Positions 36,959 to 45,587 of a stretch of DNA of 64,000 nucleotides are shown one piece after another (position 1 is the stretch's first letter; each line of letters opens with the position of its first letter). The stretch is taken from positions 496,001-560,000 of the forward strand of contig CAWBXO010000001.1 in assembly GCA_963792785.1 (NCBI GenBank). The letters run 5' to 3'. A program made the translations under genes and the position numbers. The DNA is from CAWIMX01 sp963792785 (GTDB lineage: Bacteria > Acidobacteriota > Vicinamibacteria > Vicinamibacterales > CAVVIG01). The notes under the pieces are model-generated. The model was given only the letters and a program-made list of their open reading frames with translations. It had not been told where the DNA came from and searched no databases.

Positions 36959-38646
36959 CACGACGCGCCCGCGCGGCCACCGGCGTGATCCTGGCGGCGG
37001 CCTTCCTGGCCGCCACGCCGGGCCTCGTCCGCGCGGCGGATACCGCCGCCAGCCTCTACACGGCGGCGTACGAGCAGGAGAAGGCCGCCCGACAGGCGTT
37101 CACCGACGGCACGCGCGAAGAGGCCCTGGCCGACCTGCGCCGGACCGTCGACGCCTTCGAGCAGGTCGTGCGGCGCTTCCCGCGCAGCGGCTACTGCGAC
37201 AACGCGCTGTGGGAGGCGGGCGTGCTCTCGCTCGACGGCTACGACCTGTTCGGCGAGACACGCGACCGCGACACCGGCGTGAACGACCTCACGTGGCTGA
37301 CACGGGAGTACCCCCACAGCAGCCTCATCAAGGACGCGCCGCAGCAGATCGCGCGCGCGAGCCGCGACACGAAGCAGGTCGCGGAGATCAAGAGCGTCCA
37401 TCGGACGCGTCTCGCCGACGGCGTCCGTGTGACCATCCAGCTCGATGCCGAGGTGCCCTTCCACGAGGAATGGCTCGATGGCCCCTCGCGCGTCTTCATC
37501 GACCTCGCCTCCACGCGCGCCGCGAAGAACCTCCAGGACCAGACGATCCGGTTCGACGGCGACGACGACGTGATCCACGAGATCCGGTTCGGCCGTCACC
37601 CGAACAACACCACGCGCGTCGTGCTCGACGCGCAGGGCGTCGCCGACTACAGCGTGTACCCGCTGTACGACCCGTTCACGATCGTCATCGACGTGTTCCG
37701 GCAGCCGACGCAGATGGCGAGCGCCACAACCGAAGCCGCGCCCGCCGACCCGCCGCCGCCCCAGCCCGAGACGCCCGCGCCGGCACGGGCGACGCCCGAA
37801 CCCGCGGCCGTCGTCCCCGCGGTCGCGCAGCCGGTGCCGCCGTCGGAGCCCGTCCGGACCGCCGCCGTGCGGCCGCCGGACACGGCCCCGCCGCCCACGC
37901 CGCCAGCCGCCAACGGGCGCGGCGGCTTCTCGATGGCGCGGCAGCTTGGCCTGAGCGTGTCCCGCATTGTGATCGACCCGGGCCACGGCGGCCACGACCC
38001 CGGCACCAAGGGCAAGGGCATCGACGAGGCGGAACTGGTGCTCGACATTGCGCTGCGGCTGGAGAAGCTGCTCAAGCAGACGCCGGGCCTCGAGGTGATC
38101 CTGACGCGCCGGACCGACGAGTTCGTGCCGCTCCAGGAGCGCACGGCCATCGCGAACCGGGAGGGCGCCGATCTCTTCCTCTCGATTCACGCGAACGCGA
38201 GCACGAACACGCACGCGGCGGGCATCGAGACGTACTTCCTCAACTTCGCGACCAACCTCAGCGCGAAGGCCGTGGCCGCCAGGGAGAACGCGGCCTCCGG
38301 GCAGGCCATGGGCGAGCTGCCCGACTTCGTGAAGTCGATCGCCCTGAACAACAAGCTGGATGAATCGCGGGATTTCGCGTCCGAGGTCCAGGGCTCACTC
38401 GTCGAGCGCGCCAAGGGGGCGAACAGGGCGCTGACCGACCGCGGGGTGCGGCAGGCGCCCTTCGTGGTGCTCATCGGCGCCGCGATGCCGAGCGTCCTGG
38501 CCGAGGTGGGCTTCGTGAGCAACAACCAGGAAGCGAAGCTGCTCAAGACGTCGAACTACCGCCAGCGCATCGCCGAAGCGCTCTACAACGCCATCCTGAA
38601 GTATCAGATGTCGCTGGGCACGCCGAAAGCCGTCGCCCAGCAGTAG
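36955..38646 (+). CDS. N-acetylmuramoyl-L-alanine amidase, AMIN-Amidase_3 type
   Basis: The 563-residue protein has a signal peptide (GVILAAAFLAATPGLVRAAD), a helical TPR-like region (about 35-140), an AMIN domain (VHRTRLADGVRVTIQLDAEV, FIDLASTRAA, VVLDAQGVADYSVYPLYDP), a Pro/Ala-rich linker (about 260-325) and an Amidase_3 zinc domain starting IVIDPGHGGHDPGTKGKG near 337, with SIHANAS and the late VLAEVGFVSNNQEAKLL. Such AmiC-like enzymes cleave septal peptidoglycan to separate daughter cells. The start overlaps ftsK, linking division genes. An 18-bp palindrome lies 27 bp after the stop. Confidence 0.93.
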   Translation: MTRRARAATGVILAAAFLAATPGLVRAADTAASLYTAAYEQEKAARQAFTDGTREEALADLRRTVDAFEQVVRRFPRSGYCDNALWEAGVLSLDGYDLFGETRDRDTGVNDLTWLTREYPHSSLIKDAPQQIARASRDTKQVAEIKSVHRTRLADGVRVTIQLDAEVPFHEEWLDGPSRVFIDLASTRAAKNLQDQTIRFDGDDDVIHEIRFGRHPNNTTRVVLDAQGVADYSVYPLYDPFTIVIDVFRQPTQMASATTEAAPADPPPPQPETPAPARATPEPAAVVPAVAQPVPPSEPVRTAAVRPPDTAPPPTPPAANGRGGFSMARQLGLSVSRIVIDPGHGGHDPGTKGKGIDEAELVLDIALRLEKLLKQTPGLEVILTRRTDEFVPLQERTAIANREGADLFLSIHANASTNTHAAGIETYFLNFATNLSAKAVAARENAASGQAMGELPDFVKSIALNNKLDESRDFASEVQGSLVERAKGANRALTDRGVRQAPFVVLIGAAMPSVLAEVGFVSNNQEAKLLKTSNYRQRIAEALYNAILKYQMSLGTPKAVAQQ

Positions 38647-38649
38647 ACG

Positions 38650-38886
38650 CTAGAACCGCAAACCCTCGGAACCCTCCGAGCGCTCGGAGGCTCTTCGATC
38701 AAGTTCGTGCTTCGCGAAGATAAACGCCGCGACGACAATCCCGAACAGGATCGCGCCGATGACGATGACGCCGGTGAGGCCGAGCGAGCCAAACAGCACA
38801 TCGGCCAGGCCCTGCAGGTCGTTCGTCTGCTCGATCGGGGCGAGGTTGACGATGATGGGCGCGTCGGGCGGAGGCTGAAACAGCAC
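38650..38886 (-). CDS. Small single-pass membrane protein
   Basis: A 78-residue open frame begins MLFQPPPDAPIIVNLAPIEQ and has one strong membrane helix (LTGVIVIGAILFGIVVAAFI) and a charged, Ser/Glu/Arg-rich cytosolic tail. It starts 2 bp after the pepA stop on the same strand. The family is not recognised and no Shine-Dalgarno sequence is obvious. The tail is encoded by a palindrome (38673-38690), which would be unusual inside a gene, so translation is plausible but unproven. Confidence 0.55.
   Translation of the reverse strand: MLFQPPPDAPIIVNLAPIEQTNDLQGLADVLFGSLGLTGVIVIGAILFGIVVAAFIFAKHELDRRASERSEGSEGLRF
38673..38690. terminator. 18-bp perfect palindrome, possible bidirectional terminator
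   Basis: CCTCCGAGCGCTCGGAGG is perfectly self-complementary and lies 27 bp after the amidase stop and inside the end of the small membrane protein gene. TCTTCGATC rather than a T-run follows, so intrinsic termination would be weak. Confidence 0.4.
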
Positions 38887-38888
38887 GG

Positions 38889-40403
38889 CTAGGAGCCAAT
38901 CGCGGCCCAGCGCTCAACCGCGCAGGCGAGCTCGGCCAGGGTGCGGACCGCGACGCCGCTCGGTCCCTTGGGCAGATACGGCTTCGCCTCCTCCGCCCAC
39001 GCCGTGCCGGCGATGTCCAGATGCGCCCACGGCAGGCCGCCGGAAAACTCCTTCAGGAACATCGCCGCCGTCACGGCCCCGGCCGGCCGCCCGCCGGTGT
39101 TCGTCAGGTCGGCGATCTCGCTCTTCAGTTGATCGCGGTACTCCGGAAACAGCGGCAACGGCCACACGCGATCCCCGGCCTCGTTCGCGATCTGCCGGAT
39201 GATGTCGACCCACGCGTCCGAGGACCCGAACAGCCCGGACGTGATCTTTCCCAGCGCGACGACACACGCGCCCGTGAGCGTCGCGACATCGACGAGGTGG
39301 GTCGCGCCCTGCCGCCGCGCGTACCAGAGCCCGTCCCCCAGGATCAGCCGCCCCTCGGCGTCCGTGTTGATGACCTCGACGGTCTTGCCGCTCGCGCCGG
39401 TCAGGATGTCCCCGGGCTTGATCGCGCGGCCGCCCGGCATGTTCTCCGTGGTCGGGATGATCCCCACGACCCGGACGCGCGGCGCGAGCTGCGCGATCGC
39501 GCGCATCGCGCAGACGACGGCCGCCCCGCCGGCCATGTCGTCCTTCATGCGCTCCATGCCATCAGCCGGCTTGATCGAGATCCCGCCGGAGTCGAACGTC
39601 ACGCCCTTGCCGACCAGTCCGAGCACCGGCGACGCCGGCGCCCCGGGCGGGTCGTAGCGCAGAACGATCACTCGCGGCGGCTCGCTGCTGCCCCGCGCCA
39701 CGCCGAGGAGGAGGCCCATCCCGAGTTGCTCGATCTCGTCGGGCCCCAGCACTTCCGCGCTGAGGTGCGGGCCCTGCGCGATGGCCACCGCGCGGCGGGC
39801 GAATTCGGTCGGCGTGAGGCGGTTGCCCGGCTCATTGGCGAGCCCGCGCGCCAGGTTGCTGCACTGGCCGAGCAGGCGCCCCCGCCCGGCGGCCGCGTCG
39901 TGGCCCTTGGGGCCGGCGACCGTCCAGACCGGCGGCGGGAAGACGACGTCCGTGGTCTTGTAGGACCCGCCGTTGAACTCGGCGAGCGTGAGGCCTTCGG
40001 CGATTGCCTGAACCCGATGCCCCGGCTCGGACGCGCCATCGGCGTGCACCAGGAACGCGGCCCGCGCGATCCGGCGCTGCCGCACCGCCAGTCCGGCGGC
40101 GAAGGCCAGGCGCCTGGCCCCGAAGTCTGAATACGCCGGTGAGGGCCCGCCGCCGATGAGGAACAGCCGGCGTGCCTTCCATCCGCGATCAGTCACCGGC
40201 GCCACGAACAACTCGTACGCCGCTCCGGTGAACTCGCCCGACGTGATGGCGCGCGCGATTTCGCCGCCCGAGGCGGCGTCGAGTCCCGGCACCGCGTCGG
40301 GCGCGCCGCCTTCGAACCACGGGACGACGATCGCGTCCGCGTCGATCGCGGCGGGAGCCCGGTCGGTGTAGGTCAGGAACTCGGCGGTTTCGGTCGGCGC
40401 CAT
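38889..40403 (-). CDS. pepA: Leucyl aminopeptidase (M17)
   Basis: From ATG 40403 (MAPTETAEFLTYTDRAPAAI) the protein has 504 residues, typical of the family. The C-terminal catalytic domain has the metal-binding motifs GLVGKGVTFDSGGISIKP and the M17 signature EVINTDAEGRLILGDGL near residue 345. It is a cytosolic, hexameric, two-metal exopeptidase that removes N-terminal residues, chiefly leucine. GGAGG lies 11 nt before the start. A small membrane protein gene follows after 2 bp. The secreted PKD-like gene is divergent. The longer open frame to 40631 has no family support. Confidence 0.95.
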   Translation of the reverse strand: MAPTETAEFLTYTDRAPAAIDADAIVVPWFEGGAPDAVPGLDAASGGEIARAITSGEFTGAAYELFVAPVTDRGWKARRLFLIGGGPSPAYSDFGARRLAFAAGLAVRQRRIARAAFLVHADGASEPGHRVQAIAEGLTLAEFNGGSYKTTDVVFPPPVWTVAGPKGHDAAAGRGRLLGQCSNLARGLANEPGNRLTPTEFARRAVAIAQGPHLSAEVLGPDEIEQLGMGLLLGVARGSSEPPRVIVLRYDPPGAPASPVLGLVGKGVTFDSGGISIKPADGMERMKDDMAGGAAVVCAMRAIAQLAPRVRVVGIIPTTENMPGGRAIKPGDILTGASGKTVEVINTDAEGRLILGDGLWYARRQGATHLVDVATLTGACVVALGKITSGLFGSSDAWVDIIRQIANEAGDRVWPLPLFPEYRDQLKSEIADLTNTGGRPAGAVTAAMFLKEFSGGLPWAHLDIAGTAWAEEAKPYLPKGPSGVAVRTLAELACAVERWAAIGS

Positions 40404-40473
40404 GCGGGATCTCGCCTCCAAACGTTGTACAATATCGTAGATCGGCTCGGCGCTTTCAGGGGAAACGCGCGCC

Positions 40474-40908
40474 ATGCATATCAGGACATTTCGAAGCACG
40501 GTGGTCACGGCTTGCGCGCTGCTGGCCGCGACGGCGGTCGCCACCGCCGCGGGCCGTGCCGCCCGCGCCGACGAGGAGAAGCCGAAGCTCGTCGTGACCG
40601 CGCGTCCAAGCGTCGCGATCGCGCCGGCCACGGTCCGCTTGAGCGCGGAGCTCGTGGGGGGCGCGAACGACTTCGAGGACTTCTACTGCCCGACGGTCAT
40701 CTGGGACTGGGACGATGGCACCGTGTCCGAGTCGAGCACCGACTGCCAGCCCTACCAGCCCGGCGTCTCGGAAATCCGGCGGCACTTCACCGTCGAACAC
40801 AAGTTCCGCGCCGGCAGCTATCGTGTCCTGTTCAGCCTCAAGAACCGCGACAAGGAAGTGGCGGCCACGACCGTACGCCTTCAAATTCGGCCCGGCTTTC
40901 CTGACTGA
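40474..40908 (+). CDS. Secreted protein with PKD-like fold
   Basis: The 144-residue protein starts MHIRTFRSTVVTACALLAAT, a signal peptide likely cleaved near ARADE. The mature part (VTARPSVAIAPATVRLSAEL, YCPTVIWDWDDGTVSESSTD, EHKFRAGSYRVLFSLKNRD) has the W-D-W-D-D-G-T motif and strand spacing of a polycystic kidney disease (PKD) Ig-like domain. A Cys pair (YC...DC) could form a disulfide. PKD domains mediate protein or carbohydrate contacts at the surface. The gene is divergent from pepA and nearly touches the convergent JAMM gene (4-bp gap). Its specific role is unknown. Confidence 0.75.
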   Translation: MHIRTFRSTVVTACALLAATAVATAAGRAARADEEKPKLVVTARPSVAIAPATVRLSAELVGGANDFEDFYCPTVIWDWDDGTVSESSTDCQPYQPGVSEIRRHFTVEHKFRAGSYRVLFSLKNRDKEVAATTVRLQIRPGFPD

Positions 40909-40912
40909 GCCG

Positions 40913-41287
40913 TCAGGACTCGATCTCCACCTCCACGAACCCCTCCGGGCCAGGCCGGAACAGTCGCGCGGCTGCCGCGCCGCTGCCCAGCCCGATCACC
41001 AGATACAACATCTCGTCGTACCACGCCTCGGCGCGATCCGTCGGCGACGGCTCCGGGCCGCCAGTCGGGTGGGAGTGATAGAAGCCGCAGACCTCGACGC
41101 CCGACGTGCGCGCGTCCCGGCGTGCCGACACGTGGTCGTGCGGGTCGATGACGAAGCGGCGCATCGGGTCCTCGGCGATGTTCCGCGCCCGAACGGCGCG
41201 AACGATTGACGCCGTCGTGCCGATCAGCAGGCCGCAGCACTCGGCGGGAGCGGCGTCGCGCGCGTGCGCGGTGATGGCCTCGAGCAC
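40913..41287 (-). CDS. JAMM/MPN+ (M67) metallopeptidase
   Basis: The 124-residue protein, starting with GTG at 41287, has a complete JAMM zinc motif: PAECCGLLIG supplies the upstream Glu, and GFYHSHPTGGPEPSPTD the H-x-H-x(10)-D. Prokaryotic members cleave C-terminal extensions from sulfur-carrier (ThiS/MoaD-like) or ubiquitin-like proteins. No such partner is visible nearby. A GGGAGG site lies 20 nt upstream of the GTG, so a slightly longer, rare-codon start is possible. It is the last gene of the strand block after the thiolase and may be cotranscribed with it. Confidence 0.88.
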   Translation of the reverse strand: MLEAITAHARDAAPAECCGLLIGTTASIVRAVRARNIAEDPMRRFVIDPHDHVSARRDARTSGVEVCGFYHSHPTGGPEPSPTDRAEAWYDEMLYLVIGLGSGAAAARLFRPGPEGFVEVEIES

Positions 41288-41313
41288 GCCGGGGCCGATC
41301 GCGACGGCCTCCC

Positions 41314-42504
41314 TCAGACCGCCTCCACCACCATGGCGATCCCCATGCCGCCGCCGATGCAGAGCGAGGCCACGCCGCGGCGCAGCGAGCGCGCCCGCAT
41401 CGCATAGATCAGCGTCGTCAGGATCCGCGCGCCGCTGGCGCCCACCGGGTGGCCGAGCGCGATGGCGCCGCCGTTGACGTTGACCTTCGCGGGGTCGATC
41501 TTCAGCTCGCGCACGACCGCGACCGACTGCGCGGCAAACGCCTCGTTCAGCTCGAACAGATCGATGTCGCCGATCGCCAGGCCCGCGCGGTCGAGCGCCT
41601 TGCGGATCGCCGGGATCGGCCCCAGGCCCATCACCATCGGATCCACGCCCGCCACGGCGTACGAGACCACCCGCGCGAGCGGCGCCGCGCCGAGCGCCTT
41701 GGCTCTCGCCAGGGTCGTCACCACGGTGGCCGAGGCGCCGTCGTTGATGCCCGACGCCGTGCCCGCCGTGACCGTCCCGTCCTTCTTGAAGGCCGGCTTG
41801 AGCGCCGCGAGCGTCTCCGCCGTCGTGCCCGGCCGGATGTATTCATCGCGGTCGACCCGGGTCGGCTCGCCCTTCTTCTTCGGCACCAGCACGGGCACGA
41901 TCTCGGCGTCGAACGATCCGTCGCCGGCGGCGCGCGCCGCCTTCTGCTGGCTCGACGCCGCGAAGGCGTCCTGATCGGCGCGCGAGATCGCGTTCCGCGT
42001 GGCGACTTCCTCCGCCGTGATCCCCATGTGGCACGAATGGATCGCGCACGTCAGGCCTTCGCCAACCATCGCGTCGATCATCTCGGCGTTACCCATGCGG
42101 TACCCCCACCGGGCGCCCTTCAGCAGATACGGCGCGCCGGACATCGATTCGGTGCCGCCGGCCACGACCAGTTCGGCCGCACCGGCATGAATCGACTCCG
42201 CCGCGTGGATCACCGACTGCAGGCCGGAGCCGCAGACGCGATTGACCGTCTCCGCGGGCACTTCGACCGGAATCCCGGCGCCGAGCGCGGCCTGCCGCGC
42301 CACGTTCATCCCCGTACCCGCCTGGATCACGCATCCCATGTACACGTCGTCCACCTGGTCGGGCTTCACCTTCGCGCGCACCAGCGCTTCGCGGATCGCG
42401 ACGGTGCCGAGTTCGGCCGCGCTGACGTCCCGGAAGACGCCGCCGAACGATCCGATCGGCGTGCGGCAGGCGGAGAGGATGACGGCATCGAGCGACTGGG
42501 GCAT
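41314..42504 (-). CDS. Acetyl-CoA C-acetyltransferase (thiolase)
   Basis: With ATG 42504 (MPQSLDAVILSACRTPIGSF) the protein has 396 residues. It has the acyl-enzyme Cys in NRVCGSGLQSVIHAAES, the LNEAFAAQS segment, the GGAIALGHPVGASGARIL motif with catalytic His, and the second Cys in CIGGGMGIAMVVE. It is a biosynthetic or degradative type II thiolase that condenses or cleaves acyl-CoA, acetoacetyl-CoA being the usual substrate. It starts 5 bp after tyrA and seems to be attached to the aromatic operon by position only. The extension of this frame to 42615 is not supported. Confidence 0.92.
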   Translation of the reverse strand: MPQSLDAVILSACRTPIGSFGGVFRDVSAAELGTVAIREALVRAKVKPDQVDDVYMGCVIQAGTGMNVARQAALGAGIPVEVPAETVNRVCGSGLQSVIHAAESIHAGAAELVVAGGTESMSGAPYLLKGARWGYRMGNAEMIDAMVGEGLTCAIHSCHMGITAEEVATRNAISRADQDAFAASSQQKAARAAGDGSFDAEIVPVLVPKKKGEPTRVDRDEYIRPGTTAETLAALKPAFKKDGTVTAGTASGINDGASATVVTTLARAKALGAAPLARVVSYAVAGVDPMVMGLGPIPAIRKALDRAGLAIGDIDLFELNEAFAAQSVAVVRELKIDPAKVNVNGGAIALGHPVGASGARILTTLIYAMRARSLRRGVASLCIGGGMGIAMVVEAV

Positions 42505-42508
42505 GGGA

Positions 42509-43420
42509 CTATGGCCTCCGTGAGAGGATCTCGCGCCAGCGGCGCGCTTCCGTGAAGACCTCGGTGAGGCGATCGCCGTCGCCGAGATCGCGGCGCAGGT
42601 CGGACAGAATGCCAATCAGCACGTCGAGCGCGGGGCCGATCTCGTCGGCGTTGGTGGCGGTGATGTCGGCCCAGATATCCGGCGGGCTCGACGCGAGTCG
42701 CGTCGTGTCGTGCAGGCCCCGCCCGGCCAGCGCGAGGGCCTCGTCGCCGACGGCCTCCCCGACCACCTGCATGAGCGCGCTCGCGGTGAGCTGTGGCAGG
42801 TGACTCAGGTACGCCACCAGCCGATCGTGCGCGGCGGGGGGCATCACGCGGGGCACCGCGCCGAGCGCCTCGATGAACGCGGAGAGCTTCTCCACTGCCG
42901 TGCCGCTCGCCTCGCTGGAAGGCGTCAGCAGCCACGGCCGGCCTTGGAAGAGATCCGGCCGCGCGTGCTCGAGCCCGCCGGCGGCGGCTCCGGCCAGCGG
43001 ATGCCCGCCGACGAACGTGAACCGGCCCGGCAGGCCCATCGCCGCCTCGACGGTCGCGCGCTTCGTGCTGCCCGTGTCGGTCACGACGGCGGCCTGCCGC
43101 ACGTTCTCGTCCAGTTCCGCCATCAGAGCGACATTCTGCCGCACGGGCGCGGCGAGGATCACGAGGTCGGCTTCCGCCAGGACCACGAGGTCGTCCGCCG
43201 CCACGTCGATGGCATGGAGGCGCATCGCCGTCTCGAGGACGTCCTTGTTGTCCACCGCGATGACGAGCGCCGTCGGCCAGATCTGCCGCGCGGCCATCGC
43301 GATGGATCCGCCGATCAGCCCGAGGCCGACGATGCCCACCTTGTCGAAGATCGGCGGCGCGCCACCGGGCGCCGGCCGGCCGGGCTGGATGACCGGAAGC
43401 TCCACGCCTAGCTGCCCCAT
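42509..43420 (-). CDS. tyrA: Prephenate dehydrogenase
   Basis: From ATG 43420 the protein has 303 residues. An NAD-binding motif VGIVGLGLIGGSIAMAARQI opens the fold, then VGGHPLAGAAAGGLEHARPD (substrate site with conserved His), LTPSSEA, and HDRLVAYLSHLPQLTASALM near the C terminus. It has no ACT or chorismate mutase domain, so it is a monofunctional TyrA. It makes 4-hydroxyphenylpyruvate for tyrosine. The start overlaps the DAHP synthase gene by 13 nt, and the chorismate mutase gene lies just beyond, so the tyrosine branch is bundled in the trp operon. Confidence 0.93.
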   Translation of the reverse strand: MGQLGVELPVIQPGRPAPGGAPPIFDKVGIVGLGLIGGSIAMAARQIWPTALVIAVDNKDVLETAMRLHAIDVAADDLVVLAEADLVILAAPVRQNVALMAELDENVRQAAVVTDTGSTKRATVEAAMGLPGRFTFVGGHPLAGAAAGGLEHARPDLFQGRPWLLTPSSEASGTAVEKLSAFIEALGAVPRVMPPAAHDRLVAYLSHLPQLTASALMQVVGEAVGDEALALAGRGLHDTTRLASSPPDIWADITATNADEIGPALDVLIGILSDLRRDLGDGDRLTEVFTEARRWREILSRRP

Positions 43421-44454
43421 CCCCGGCGCGTCACCGGCTCGAGGCAAATCGATCGGCCAATCGCCGGCGCGATGATGCGCAGCTCGGCCATGAGCCGGTC
43501 GAACTGTCCCGGAAACATCGACTGCGCGCCGTCGCTGAGCGCGTGATCCGGATCGCAGTGCACCTCGATGAGCAGGCCGTCGGCCCCCGCCGCGATCGCG
43601 GCGCGGGCGACGGGCGCGACCTTGTCCCGCCGGCCGATCGCGTGGCTCGGATCCACGATGACGGGCAGATGGCTCAGCTTCTTCACGATCGGAATCGCGG
43701 CGATGTCGAGCGTGTTGCGCGTGGCGGTCTCGAACGTGCGGATGCCGCGCTCGCACAGCACCACGTCCGTGTTGCCGCCGCTCAGCACGTACTCCGCCGA
43801 CAGGAGCCATTCCTCGATCGTCGCCGAGATGCCGCGCTTGAGCAGGACGGGCTTCCTGACGTGACCCAGCTCGCGGAGCAGCGTGAAGTTCTGCATGTTC
43901 CGCGCGCCGACCTGAAACATGTCGGCGTAGCCGCCAATCAGCTCGATCTGGCTGACGTCCATCACTTCCGTCACGAGCTGGAGGCCCTCGCTGTTGCAGG
44001 CGTCCCGCATCAGCTTGAGTCCCTCCTCGCCCAGGCCCTGGAAGCTGTACGGCGAGCTGCGCGGCTTGAACGCCCCGCCGCGGAAGATCTTGGCGCCGGC
44101 GCGGCGCACCGCCGCCGCCGTCGTCCGGACCTGCGTCTCGTTCTCGGCGGAGCACGGCCCGGCCATGACGATGACCTCGTCGCCGCCGATGCGGACGTCG
44201 CCGACCGAGACGACGGTGTCCTCCGACTTGAACGTCCGGCTCGCCAGCTTGTACGGCTCCGAGATCCGGACCACCTCGCGCACGCCGTCGAGCACCTCGA
44301 TGAGGCCGGGGTCCGGGCGGGTCTGCCCGACGACGCCGAGCACCGTCCGCGTGATGCCGGTCGACCGGTGCACGTCCATCCCCATCTCCACGAGCCGCGC
44401 GACCACCTGTTCGATCTGCGTCTCGGTGGCCCGTTCGTCCATGATTACGACCAT
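43408..44454 (-). CDS. aroF: 3-deoxy-7-phosphoheptulonate synthase, type I-beta
   Basis: The 348-residue protein has an N-terminal ferredoxin-like (ACT-type) regulatory domain of about 90 residues (RATETQIEQVVARLVEMGMD), then the KDO8P-synthase-like barrel: VIVMAGPCSAENETQV, GAKIFRGGAFKPRSSPYSFQ, LLKRGISATIEEWLLSAEYV and PVIVDPSHAIGRRDKV. This domain order matches type I-beta DAHP synthases, where the N-terminal domain mediates feedback inhibition by Tyr or Phe. It catalyses the first shikimate step. A REP-like hairpin separates it from the chorismate mutase gene. Confidence 0.95.
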   Translation of the reverse strand: MVVIMDERATETQIEQVVARLVEMGMDVHRSTGITRTVLGVVGQTRPDPGLIEVLDGVREVVRISEPYKLASRTFKSEDTVVSVGDVRIGGDEVIVMAGPCSAENETQVRTTAAAVRRAGAKIFRGGAFKPRSSPYSFQGLGEEGLKLMRDACNSEGLQLVTEVMDVSQIELIGGYADMFQVGARNMQNFTLLRELGHVRKPVLLKRGISATIEEWLLSAEYVLSGGNTDVVLCERGIRTFETATRNTLDIAAIPIVKKLSHLPVIVDPSHAIGRRDKVAPVARAAIAAGADGLLIEVHCDPDHALSDGAQSMFPGQFDRLMAELRIIAPAIGRSICLEPVTRRGWGS

Positions 44455-44466
44455 TACCGTGTCCTC

Positions 44467-44489
44467 GCGGACCTGAAGGTCCGCACTAC
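44467..44489 (-). repeat. REP-like hairpin inside the aromatic operon
   Basis: GCGGACCT-GA-AGGTCCGC (44467-44484) is a perfect palindrome of 8-bp arms, with CTAC at 44486-44489 giving GTAGT on the minus strand. It contains the chorismate mutase stop codon. The layout resembles the element at 1719-1740. It could stabilise the upstream mRNA segment. Confidence 0.5.
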
Positions 44490-44785
44490 GACTCGTCTTC
44501 CTGTATGACGCGGCGCTCGAGCCTGCGCGCCTCGTCGATGATGCGTTCGAACAGCCGGGCGATCGCGTCCGGCCCGAGGGGGCCTTCGGCCGCGACGCTC
44601 CGGACGTGCGCCAGCACGTCCTTCTCCCGGTTCGGCTGGTAGACCTCGAGCCCGGCCTCGCGCTTCAGCTGCCCGATCTCGCAGGCGCGGCGCGCCCGCT
44701 CGTTCAGCAGGCGAACCAGCACCTCGTCGACGCGATCGATGTCGCGCCGCAGCTCGTCCAGCCTCTCCTCAAGCGTGCTCGCCAT
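44486..44785 (-). CDS. Chorismate mutase, AroQ class
   Basis: The protein of 99 residues (start ATG 44785, GAGAGG 5 nt upstream; GTG 44791 is an alternative) has the AroQ helical pattern: LEERLDELRRDIDRVDEVLV, RLLNERARRACEIGQLKREA, VYQPNREKDVLAHV and ARLFERIIDEARRLERRV. The conserved Arg and Lys of the active site are in place. It converts chorismate to prephenate for tyrosine and phenylalanine and lies directly before the DAHP synthase gene, a pairing known from fused AroQ-DAHP synthases. Its start overlaps the trpA end by 17 nt. Confidence 0.92.
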   Translation of the reverse strand: MASTLEERLDELRRDIDRVDEVLVRLLNERARRACEIGQLKREAGLEVYQPNREKDVLAHVRSVAAEGPLGPDAIARLFERIIDEARRLERRVIQEDES

Positions 44786-45587
44786 CCTCACCTCTCAGCC
44801 ACCGCACGTGGCGTTCCAGCCGCGCGCCGAGCTCGGGCGCGTCGCCGATCTCGCCGATGAGCGACACCAGCGCGCTGCCGACGACCGCCGCGTCCGCGTA
44901 CCGGCAGATCTGGGCGACATGCTCCGGCCGCGACACGCCGAAGCCGAGCGCCAGCGGCATCTCCGTGAGGCGCCGGATCCGGGCGGCCAGCGTCGCGGCG
45001 CTGTCGGCCACCTGGTCGCGCGCGCCGGTCACGCCCAGGCGCGAGATGCCATAGAGAAAGCCCCGCCCCAGCTCCGCCGCCCGCCGGATGCGCGCGTCCG
45101 TCGTCGTCGGGCTCAACAGGAAGATCGTATCGATCCCGCGCGCCGCCAGCGTCTCACGAAAGCCCCCGGCCTCCTCGATCGGCAGGTCGAGCGCCAGGAC
45201 GCCGTCGACGCCCGCGTCGGCGGCCCGATCCGCGAAGGCCTCGGCGCCCAGGCGCAGGATCGGGTTCGCATAGCTGAAGATCACGACCGGCGCCCGCAGC
45301 TGGTCGCGGACCCGCTTCACCATGGCCAGCGAGGCCGTGAGGCTCCCGCCCGCCGCCAGCGCCCGCTCGGTGGCGCGCTGAATCGCCGGGCCGTCCGCCA
45401 TCGGATCCGAGAACGGCACGCCGACCTCGATCACGTCGGCGCCACCCCGATCCAGCGCGAGCAGGACTTCAGCCGAGCGATCCGGCGTCGGATCTCCGGC
45501 GGTCGTGAACGTGACCAGGCCGGGCCGCCGTTCCGCGCGAATCCGGTCGAACGCCTCGCCGATCCGTGCGCTCGTGCGGACCGTCAT
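44769..45587 (-). CDS. trpA: Tryptophan synthase alpha subunit
   Basis: From ATG 45587 the protein has 272 residues: GLVTFTTAGDPTPDRSAEVL, the catalytic Glu in DVIEVGVPFSDPMADGPAIQ, the catalytic Asp in VDGVLALDLPIEE, and FLLSPTT and ALGFGVSRPEHV for phosphate binding. It cleaves indole-3-glycerol phosphate to indole, which is channelled to TrpB. The start overlaps the trpB stop by 4 nt (ATGA). The in-frame extension to 45830 lies in trpB and is not real. Confidence 0.96.
   Translation of the reverse strand: MTVRTSARIGEAFDRIRAERRPGLVTFTTAGDPTPDRSAEVLLALDRGGADVIEVGVPFSDPMADGPAIQRATERALAAGGSLTASLAMVKRVRDQLRAPVVIFSYANPILRLGAEAFADRAADAGVDGVLALDLPIEEAGGFRETLAARGIDTIFLLSPTTTDARIRRAAELGRGFLYGISRLGVTGARDQVADSAATLAARIRRLTEMPLALGFGVSRPEHVAQICRYADAAVVGSALVSLIGEIGDAPELGARLERHVRWLRGEDGEHA

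Noticed and set aside
32981..36961. 1326-codon minus-strand open frame
   Set aside because: It runs antisense through both RNase J and ftsK, whose motifs are complete. Its composition is typical of a shadow frame.
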